Position numbers and translations under genes: made by a program. The notes under the pieces are model-generated. The model ran no database searches. It was not told the DNA's origin and saw only the letters and a program-made list of their open reading frames with translations. A stretch of DNA of 64,000 bases from Chrysemys picta bellii (lineage: Eukaryota; Chordata; Testudines; Emydidae), in assembly GCF_011386835.1 (NCBI RefSeq), contig NC_088796.1, forward strand, positions 84,465,468-84,529,467, read 5' to 3'. Positions 55,908 to 64,000 of the stretch are shown here, in pieces (position 1 is the first letter of the stretch; each line of letters starts with the position of its first letter).

Positions 55908-57699
55908 TAAAAGCATCAGGGAAGCTATCCTGCAACTTTGAGGATTATAAATAACAACTGCAAAACAAGGAAGTGGGTGAAATGGGTCATGGATTCACTG
56001 ATTTATGAGTTATTGGCTAACCAAATCCAAGAATGATGCAAGGAGAGATGACAGACCTGACCAGAAAAAGCTTGAAGCACGGGCAACCACTGTTATGGAG
56101 ACAAGAATGGGAAAGAGAGCCTAACAGCTCAGCTGACCACTAGTTACTGTCTACCATGATATCCTGTCTGGAAGGAAGAAAGGCAAAAGTAGACTTTGAC
56201 ATACTCATGCCCATAAACATGTTCCTAGAAATATTTAAAACTCACACCTAGCAGCAGTTCTTATTCAGCTAGGAGCTACAATATCAACTCTGAAACTGCT
56301 GCAGCTTCATTCCTGCTTGTGAGAGTAGTCTCAATGCAGGTTGATGTTAGTATTAAGATACTCTGTACCCATAAAAGGCAATTTTTTAGCTAAAATTAAG
56401 ACTAATATATTTGTTGATATGTTTGTTTTCTGTAACTATTTTACTATATTTATATCTAATCACTTATACTGTCTTTTTAAACATTTATGAAATGTGTTAC
56501 TGCTTGGGTGGATGTCTCAGGATGTAGTATATGAGTTTTCTAATCAGAGAACAATAAAGAGACTATATTTTTGCTACTTAGTTGCTAGCAATAAATTGGA
56601 ACTTGGTTTTTATCTTCATATAGAGTCTGGTATCCTTTTCCTTGAAAGAATAGGAGTAGTGAAGTGATGGTTTTCTAAGGTCTTATTTAATTTGATTTTA
56701 AGCAGCCATTGCACTACAGCCCTCTCCCATTTTGACTTTTCTCCACTCTCATGGGGGGGGGGGAGGGGGGTGTGGTGTCTCATCACAACACCACCTAGTC
56801 TCCAGTCTGGCTTCAGGCGAGCTCCTACCTCAGCTTCCTTTCACTCAGGTTGGATCTCCTGACCTTCTAGCATGGTTTGGTTGCTGCAGTGACTTAGTCC
56901 TCTGGGTAAGTCATTAAAGAAGGAAGTCCACCCCTGTAGGCTATCCAAGTCCAAAACAAACACAAAAACAGTCTTCCACATTCACTCCTGGTCTTAAACT
57001 GGGCCTACTCCCTCCTAAGGGATTGTCTTTTCTCCTCAGCCCCTCCTGGGCACCTTAAAGTCTCTCCTAAGCTCCAAACCTCCTGCCATCTTCCCTAAAG
57101 TATCACTTTGACTCTCCCTATGCTTCTCTCTTATCTCCACCCCAGGTGGCCTGATTTGGTTACATAACCTGCCTGTCATGTGTCTTTACTCATTTTCCCC
57201 ACCTGGGGAAGTGAGTTAAGCATGTTACAGGTGGGGCTGTGCCCAGCTCTCCTTAAAGAGCCAGTCAGCCTGTGCCAAGTCTTTATCATAAACTCAGCAT
57301 AGTTAAGTGGAAGTCATCATGGTTCCAGGGAGTCAGTTGGAAATCTTACCTCCCAGTTCCCTGCTTGGTGTTTTTCTTCTTAAGGGAGGAGGAAGCCTGA
57401 CTGATGGTGGGGTCATGGCAGAAGCTGCTGCCACCATGGAAGGAGCCTTCTGGGAGGGCTCTTGCCCTTTTTCCTACCCTGGTCCTTTTTGCTGATTGAG
57501 GGGGGCTCCCTTGGTAGTGGTAGGACTTTTAGCAGCAGGGTCCCTGCTGCTGCCATTGTCCCAGTGTTGGTGGTGGTAGCCACAGGGGTGGATGGGAGAG
57601 AAAACCAAGATGGGGCAACAGTGGTGACTGGGGAACCTCCCCCCTGAGTCTCTTCCCTCTCTTTCCCCCATGGATGCAGCCACCAGAGCAGAAGCCTCA
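55908..57699. other. Non-coding stretch, possible unnamed repeat
   Basis: A poly-G tract lies near 56753-56767. Blocks at 56930-57290 (cagcccctcctgggcacctt) look repeat-like, but no termini were found. No gene. Confidence 0.35.
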
Positions 57700-58450
57700 C
57701 ATGTGGCAGAGTTGGGATCCGCTATTGAGGACAGGTGATGGGAACAGCCACAGGAGTGGGGGCTGGGGGGAAGAAATTATTAAGGGCGGGGGAGGGAAAA
57801 TGGATGCTAACTATTCCTCCTCACTAGGCTATGAGTGGCAGCAGGATGGTGCAAACAGAAAATGGTGGAATTAAAACAAACCAACAAAGAAGTTGGGGGG
57901 TCACAGCAGGCAGTTTTGGGTAAACTAGCTCCACCAGCTGCACTGGGAGCAATGGGCAGATGTAGGTGTGAAGGGGTGCAGTGGATGGGGAGGGGGTGAA
58001 AACAAAATGGGGGTGGAGAATCACAAGCACTGGGAATGCGCAGGTGCATAAGGTAGGTGAGGATAGTGAAGGTAGAGAACATACAGTAAGGGGAAGGGGC
58101 TTGGACTGGCAACAAAGTAGCAAGAGGAGGGAAACTGGGCAGGATGGGAGAGGTAGGTAACAAACAATAAAGGGGAAACATAGGTGGGGTGGTGGGCAGG
58201 GGAGGCAGGTAACAAACTGGAAGGCAGTCAACTGTGAGGTGAGGGGGACCATGCAAGATAGGGGGAGCGAATTGCAAGGGGGGAGGCCACTGGGGGACCA
58301 GGTGACATGGGGGAAGCAGCAAACTGCAAAGGGGGGAAAGAATGACATGGGAGGAGTCTGGGGAGAGGCAAGATGAGCATAAGGGGTGGCCCATCAGCCC
58401 AATGCTAACTGACCGAAACAGGGTGGGGAGGGGGAAGTCCAAGAGGTCAG
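57700..58450. repeat. Purine-rich low-complexity region
   Basis: Long G/A-rich strand with loosely repeated words (aggtaacaaactggaaggca, 'ggaggtaggtaacaaacaa', 'gggggaagcagcaaactgcaaagg'). It generates a 211-codon minus-strand ORF dominated by P, L, S and C, which I treat as an artefact. Confidence 0.5.
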
Positions 58451-59148
58451 GTGATCTCTGCGTGTCCTGCTGCTGTGGTTGCCCAGGATGGCTCCAGACT
58501 CTCCTGCTGCTACTGGTAAGCTGGAAAGCTTGGGAGCAGCCTTGTCGTACAGATGGTGTGGGAGTGAGGATCCAATGGACACTTAATTTTTCACTCCAAG
58601 TAAAACTGGAATGGGTAAAGAATGTGGTCTATTTTCTTGGCAGCTGCTCAGGAGGTGGGGGACAGTCCCTGAGATTTCATTGTCTGAGGAGGAATTAAGC
58701 CCCAGTGAATTCCTCCTCACTGAGCGATGCCTGTGCCTTCCACAGCTGCAGTAGAATAACAATGTATCTTATAAATATCTATTTACTCTATAGCCTCCGC
58801 TCAGATATATCCCAGCATTCAAATCGCAAGATACTAAAAGAGGCTGAATAGCACCTTTAGTTTGGGGGCCAAGTGCTATGGCAACCATTTTTTATGCTAT
58901 TTGGAATTTGGTATTTATACATACTAACAGAAAGCTGCTTTAAGCTATTCTGCTTTGAAGGACTCATTACTGCTTACAATTGGCTGGCTAGCTTTCTGCA
59001 AGTCATTGAGTCAGAGAGTGAAAAATACCCCAGCAGTCCTCTACTTCCTTAGACTGACTTACTCCGACTCATACCCACTTACCAACGTGTAACTTAATTG
59101 CATCACCCCCTTTCACAACACCTCTGAATTTAGGCCATTTGAGTCTGA
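58451..59148. other. Non-coding stretch, no gene seen
   Basis: Ordinary sequence between the purine-rich tract and the MITE at 59149. No supportable feature. Confidence 0.35.
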
Positions 59149-59553
59149 GGGCTTGTCTACACTTAAAATGCTACAGCTGCACTGCTGTAGTGTTTCAGTG
59201 TAGATACTACCTGTTGCCAATAGGAGTGGTTTTCCCAACACTGTAGATAATCCATCTCGAGAGCAGTGGTGTTGGGACAATTGTTATAGTGGGAATGTTG
59301 AAGGCGGAAACCACATATTTGGGTTGTTATTACTACTTCAAGCCAGGGGGCATGGCATCGCCCCCAGCACCTCTAGTTCCAGTACCTATGCTCAAGAGGC
59401 ACTAGCTTGCTCGATGGAAGAATTCTTCTGTTGATCGGTGCTGGCTACACAAGGATTTATGCTGGTTTAACAACACCACTCAAAGGTGTGGATTTTTCAT
59501 ACCCCTGACTGATGTAGTTAATCTGATCTAATTTTCTAGTGTAGACCAGGCCT
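59149..59553. mobile_element. MITE with a nested fragment
   Basis: The left end GGGCTTGTCTACACTT and right end TAGTGTAGACCAGGCC are of the shared MITE type. The right part (caaaggtgtggatttttcat) is like the core at 2060-2090. About 59275-59395 does not belong to the MITE and ends 'tctagttccagtacctatg', like the right end of the CATAGGCGCCAA family, so it is probably a second insertion. Confidence 0.7.
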
Positions 59554-60379
59554 GAATTGATACTCTCATGCCAAGGGGACCACACAGAAGTGTACCAAGA
59601 AAACCAACTAACAGGAGGATGTAAGAATGCATAAGTTCAAGTAGGACTTCTCCCCTACTTTTACTCACACTTCCTTTCTTTACAGTGTGTACATTATACC
59701 ATCTTAGAGTCACTTATGCTTTGGGCATGAACGTACTACAGCATGAGTATAAGGAGATCTAACTTCTACATCACTTCTGAAATTGGGGGTGAATGTTACT
59801 AATATAGTGTAATGTTTCCAACTTTTCCCTTTACAAACACTGACAAATTAGTCTGTTAAAAAATGATTTTTAAGATGTGGGGTTATATAGTGCCAGCAAT
59901 TTTTCAGCAAAACTCCCCACTGATTTCAAACACTAGGGAGTTCTGCCTGAAAACTGATGGTATAAAGCAGCCCATTGAAATTTAAAAAGGAGAAATAGTT
60001 TAATACAGAGAAGCAGATGACTGAAATAACTTTTTTTTTCATGAATCAAGCTGAAAACAAAATGCCTAAAACCTTTGACAATTCCTCCATACCCAACAAA
60101 CATGATTTTTTTGCTTTATCACTGTAAGCTGTTTAAAATGGTCCATATTTGGTCCCTCCAATGCAAAGCTCAGTTTCAAAATTCTGTTCCTAGTTTCCCC
60201 CTGTATGAATTCAATGTAACTCCATTCTAGTCAATAGACTTGTTCTTCAGTTACACCAGTTTAGTTGTAAGCAGAATCTGGCCATAAAATATAATCATAT
60301 TATCCTAGCTATGGTTTCTGTCTTCTTTCCCACTGTTACAAAATATTTAACTTTTTTTTTTTAAACAAGAATGTCCTAC
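59554..60379. other. Non-coding stretch, no gene seen
   Basis: AT-rich with short T-runs. No feature before the candidate exon at 60380. Confidence 0.35.
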
Positions 60380-60548
60380 TTGACAACCGCGCTGTTCTTT
60401 TTGCTGGTATATGAATGACATCCTAATCTTAACCGCATGACCCTGAAATAAAACTCCGTAGGTCCAGCTTTCATAGGGGCAGCCATAGTGTTCTGCCTTT
60501 TCTTCTTTTTTAAGCTCAGACAAGGCAAAGAAATAATTCTTCAAAAAT
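60380..60548 (-). CDS. Weak candidate exon downstream of the coiled-coil gene end
   Basis: On the minus strand an acceptor (tgtttttttcag) precedes 60548 and a donor-like AA|GTAGGA follows 60380. One frame is open throughout (FALSELKKEEKAEHYGC, then YESWTYGVLFQG). It lies beyond the stop and poly(A) signal of the coiled-coil gene. It would therefore be an alternative 3' exon, part of another gene, or chance. Its frame would need a phase-2 donor, which neither exon at 60804 nor 63095 supplies. Confidence 0.22.
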
Positions 60549-60786
60549 CTGAAAAAAACATTGAATCAAAATGGAAAATGCACAAAAGGTAGTGGGTGGA
60601 AATTTAATTGAGATATCATTCCAGTGCTCATGAGAGAACCTAAGGAGATTAAACTCCTTTTCACACTAACCGAATATGGTCCTTCAACATGCACAGTAAC
60701 TGGATCTTTTTTATATTAGTATATAAGAGCTCAGTTGTTCAAGTAGGGTTGTATTGTTGCTATGATCCTGCTCATGTGGTTCAGGC

Positions 60787-60792
60787 TTTATT
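60787..60792 (-). terminator. Poly(A) signal of the coiled-coil gene
   Basis: AATAAA on the minus strand (tttatt on plus), only 11 bases after the TGA stop at 60804-60806. The resulting 3' UTR would be very short, about 30 bases. Confidence 0.6.
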
Positions 60793-60803
60793 CAGCAGAC
60801 TGG

Positions 60804-60908
60804 TCACATTCCTTTAAACTGTTGCATAATAGAAAGCAGCTGCTGATTGCGGTGTTGAACATTTTGCTGTTCTTCTTTTAGCCTCTCCTGATCATGAAGA
60901 ATCTCTTC
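60804..60908 (-). CDS. Terminal coding exon of an unidentified coiled-coil protein
   Basis: Reading leftward, acceptor tgccttttgtag is followed by 34 codons and TGA: EEILHDQERLKEEQQ, NVQHRNQQLLSIMQQ, then FKGM. Length 105 bases, start phase 0. The residues are almost all charged or Q/N, with leucine/isoleucine at heptad-like spacing, so it continues a coiled coil to near the C-terminus. The upstream exon at 63095-63199 ends in phase 0 and joins without a frame break across a 2.2-kb intron. I cannot name the protein; centrosomal, ciliary and Golgi tethers share this composition. The rest of the gene is expected beyond the right edge. Confidence 0.72.
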   Translation of the reverse strand, partial: EEILHDQERLKEEQQNVQHRNQQLLSIMQQFKGM

Positions 60909-63094
60909 CTACAAAAGGCAGGAGACCACGCTTTAGATGAAACATCCAGTCCTGGCAACTAATATAAAAAATGAGTTAAAATATACCACCACCTCCCCAC
61001 CCCCCCCCCCTCCAATCAAAAAAACCCATAAGTGCTAGAGAGCCACAGCTATGACCAGACTCTCTCTTTCAGTCAAGTAAAATTCAAAAACCAAAACAAA
61101 CAAAATCAACTAGCTCACTGCCAAGTGGAAAAAATAATTTAGGGCCAGATCAAACTGAAAATTCAAGGGCTTGCCATATAGATTGCAGGAATTTGTCCCC
61201 TCTCATGGCAGGGGTTTGGGTCTTGGAGTGGGCAGGGAGTGAAGCCTCCCTATTTAATAAATCCAATGAATCCCCAGGAAAAAATACTTTCAGATCCCCA
61301 GTGGCAAAAAAAAAAATAGTCCAGATGGATGGCTGCTTCCTGTGTTTCTCTATTATCCCTTCCCCTTCAGTAACACAGCTCCAGCAGGCTGAGTTCCCCT
61401 GAGGCTACTTAGAAACCTGAGAGAGGGGACCCAGCAAGAATTATTACGTTTCTAACAGCATTACCTCCAACTCTAGTTTCTGCGTGGAAATCTATGGGCT
61501 GAGCAGAGGATGATTCCACAGAGAGCATCTAGTTCCCATGAAAGCTATTGAGTACTTCTCTTTAGCTACCAACTAACTCCCTCTTATGCCTTATCAGCAA
61601 GGCCAAAACTTCAGAAACTTTCAGCCAAATGCTCTATATTTTCTGAGCATAAGTGGGCCTTGCTCAGACGTGTTGTACAGCAGAATTTATAACTACCATC
61701 TATTATTCCTTAGTCAAACCCCAATTCCAATGGGGGTTCTGTCTTAGTAGGGGCTCAGAACCATGTTCTTCCCAAACTGTTTTTTATGTCAGCAGCAGGA
61801 GGAATCTCCAAGTTTCAGCTGTGGAATTCCCCTAGGGTGACCAGGTGTCCTGATTTTATACAGATAGTCCTGATTTTGGGGTCTTTTTCTTATATAGGCT
61901 CCTATTAGCCCCCACCCCGGTCCTGATTTTTCACTCTTGCTGTCTGGTGGCCCTAAGTTTCCCCCTCACTGTAACTTCAGAAGGCTGGGCTTGCTCTCCC
62001 TTTGTGTAATGGTTGGAGTGAGGGTTTGGTCTCCTGACTTCCTGAGATTTCCAGAAGCCCAGGGTCCCATGCAGCCAATGCACAGGGCCCTTCTCCCTGC
62101 CAGTTTCTTATTCAGGATCCATTCTACCGCTGGCTGACACCCCCTCAGCTTCACAGTAGTAGCCATGAAGGAGAGTCCCTAGTTATTAATGTTAACACCT
62201 GATTGGATAATCCATGGATTCAGCATGGCAGCACACTCCAGACTGCACCTGCTCCCTAGTTCTATCCCTGGCCCTACCTCCAAATACCTCAGAGGCCTGA
62301 CCTGGCACAGTCTAGGAAAAAGGCTTCTGCAGTTTCCCTTATTGGGGGAGGAGAGGAGAACATACTGCAGAGCTGGTGCTGTCACATTCTGTGGCCCTGA
62401 CTCAGTTATAATCTGCTTGCACTCCTCTCTACTCGAAGCACGGGGGAGAATCTGGCTCTGCGTGAGGATGGCAGGACTGGGCCACTGAGGAGGAGGATAA
62501 AAAGAATGTTTGCATGCATTAAAAAACAAACAAAGCTACATTAATAAGGAAAATCATTGTGATAATTATTAAAACTGGCTCTATATGGACAAAATAATGT
62601 ATTTTAAGTTTTAAAATAAACTAGTATAGGGCAGGGGGGGTTGTTAACTATTTTAAAAGTAGACTTTTTTGGTTCAGTTCTTACCAGAGGAATTCTTAAA
62701 GATAAATCAGAACTAAAACAGAGCAATAGTGAACAAAACATGTTTATCGTTCATGCAAAAATTGATTGTTTGGTTGCTGGAAACATGTTTATGTATTTTA
62801 GCTACCGTAACTAAAAAGTTGAAGGGGAAAACAATTAAATTATTTGAAAGCAATTTAAAAATGTAATCCAGAACTAGCAGTCGGTGATTCATTTAACATT
62901 TCCTTCTAGAATACTTTGGGAACAGTGGTTTTGTTGTTGTTGTATCATCTTCATATGTGGTGTTCAAGAAAAAAAAACACATTTTGCTTATTTCATTATT
63001 GCTATAAGAATTGTGCCTACAACACATATAGAAAGGATCCAAATGGACTCTCCAGTTATGCACACAGTTATATGTTACTTTGGAAAAAGTTTAC
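60909..63094 (-). other. Last intron of the coiled-coil gene, with a MITE
   Basis: If the two flanking exons are joined, this 2.2-kb segment is a phase-0 intron with gt at 63094-63093 and ag at 60910-60909. It contains a poly-C run near 61000, A-runs, and the hAT-like MITE at 61833-61955. ORFs inside are short and featureless. Confidence 0.65.
61833..61955. mobile_element. hAT-like MITE, second copy of the 8195-8317 family
   Basis: Same length (123 bp) and same internal text ('ggggtctttttcttatatag') as the element at 8195-8317. Ends are TAGGGTGACCAGG / TCTGGTGGCCCTA. The flanks aattcccc and agtttccc match at 6 of 8 positions, an aged target duplication. Confidence 0.9.
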
Positions 63095-63199
63095 CCTCAG
63101 TTTACATATTTCTTTCCTTTCCTTGTCATTTTCCTCTGCTCTGGCTTTGAGCCAGGCTTCATTTTGGGCCTTGTGCTTATCTAGCATCTCTTGCAGCTC
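63095..63199 (-). CDS. Penultimate coding exon of the coiled-coil protein
   Basis: On the minus strand, acceptor tttttaaaccag is followed by 35 open codons: ELQEMLDKHKAQNEAW, LKARAEENDKERKEI, then CKLR. The donor is GTAAAC after CTGAGG. Exon length is 105 bases, exactly 35 codons or five heptads, the same as the terminal exon, and both boundaries are phase 0. High E/K/Q content with regularly spaced L/M/W/A fits a continuous alpha-helix. Exons of whole heptad multiples are common in genes that grew by coiled-coil duplication. The start of the protein is outside the window, so no start codon is claimed. Confidence 0.72.
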
Positions 63200-64000
63200 C
63201 TGGTTTAAAAACAAACAAAAATTAAAAGATGTGCTAAGTGGTACTGGCTTTAAAGTTGTCTATGTTCAATTACGGACATTAAAAGACAAGCCAGTATCTA
63301 GTCCAGTGCATCTTTCAGGAAATAGCTGTCAAAGGCATACTCACATCCTAGGATTCTTCCTAATTTCAGGACACATTTAAATTTCTTCAGTCTCTCTAAG
63401 CTATATTTTGTTCAGTTTTCTGCTTAACCAGTGATAATAAAGAACATTGTTTTCTTTGACAAATGCAGTAAGCTATTATTTCTGCAGATGTTTCCTCATC
63501 TAAGTAAGTCTTGCTAATGTGAATAATAATACTTAGCAGGCCTCTGCTTGCACCTGAATGGTGCTACTTGTGAGTGAAGTCCAATACCCCTTTTGTAGAC
63601 TTTGACCCACATTGTGTGGGGCTAGCTTGGAGACCACTTCTACATCACAGAGAGAAAGGACAGGATGACCTGTCACGTCACGTACAGGGGACACCCAGTA
63701 CAGACAGTGTTCAAGGCTTAGATGGTCTAAGTAACAACTACTTGTGTGAACTGGGTTCTGCAGTACAGAGCCTGTAAATTGCACTCCAGCTTTGAAAAGT
63801 GCCTATACAAAATGGCACCTTTCTTACTTAATGGACCGGATTCCAGGGGATATTTAGTGTCACAGCAACTGAATTTACTGACTAAGATAAATCTGTACAA
63901 CTTCTTACTCCTGTTAGCCCTGCAGAGCTAACAAAACTGAGAGAATGAGCTGATTTTATTCTGGCTCATGCATCAACAGAGTTGTTAAATATGTTCCAAT
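63200..64000. other. Upstream intron sequence, no further exon seen
   Basis: Presumed intron of the coiled-coil gene. I found no further exon with good splice sites. ORFs at 63533-63784 and 63574-63777 lie on opposite strands over each other and lack motifs. Confidence 0.4.

Noticed and set aside
57807..58442. 211-codon minus-strand ORF
   Set aside because: It arises from a purine-rich repeat; the translation is P/L/S/C-rich without motifs, and two other frames are also open.
1..64000. CRISPR arrays, bacterial operons, riboswitches
   Set aside because: No regularly spaced short repeats or bacterial gene organisation; sequence is vertebrate nuclear DNA.

Overview
The window is vertebrate nuclear DNA, most likely from a turtle. 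It holds no operon, tRNA array or CRISPR. Nearly every interpretable feature is a transposable element of a kind expected in a reptile: CR1 LINEs, tRNA-headed SINEs with CR1-like tails, PIF/Harbinger transposons with convergent Myb-like and transposase genes, many hAT-like MITEs with 8-bp target duplications, a pogo/Tigger-like element, and endogenous retrovirus pieces. The turtle assignment rests on remembered repeat styles (for example the SINE body at 13349-13440); a crocodilian is not excluded.

Layout. 1-10.5 kb is AT-rich intergenic or intronic DNA with MITEs, a SINE split by a hAT MITE (8173-8482) and one possible terminal exon (7142-7222, + strand). 10.56-12.4 kb is a strong CpG island with paired NRF-1-like motifs. 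Its good splice donors all lie on the minus strand, so it probably drives a gene leftward. 13-17 kb has SINE and LTR fragments. 17.1-20.06 kb is a long, broken CR1 LINE on the + strand, followed by an endogenous retrovirus env remnant and LTR (20.1-21.8 kb). 22.3-23.9 kb is a composite hAT element. 25.4-30.4 kb is one Harbinger element inserted into another, with its Myb-like gene, its transposase gene and a later hAT insertion still readable. 32.6-37.1 kb holds a Harbinger MITE and hAT elements. 39.6-41.0 kb is a CR1 on the minus strand. 41.7-43.1 kb is a decayed non-CR1 LINE. 43.3-46.2 kb holds a hAT element and a second, internally deleted Harbinger copy inserted into CR1 debris. 49.0-50.0 kb is a Tigger-like element inside a tRNA-like SINE. 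54.85-55.9 kb is a MITE split by a solo LTR.

The best host-gene evidence is at the right end. Two phase-matched 105-bp coding exons on the minus strand (63095-63199, then 60804-60908) encode the C-terminal coiled coil of a protein I do not recognise, followed by a stop codon and an AATAAA. The rest of that gene would lie to the right of the window.

No autonomous element looks intact. Breaks were read directly from frame changes and stop codons. I found no clearly new biological system. The most informative structures are the nested insertions, which give relative ages, the head-shuffled composite elements, and the unassigned exon candidates.
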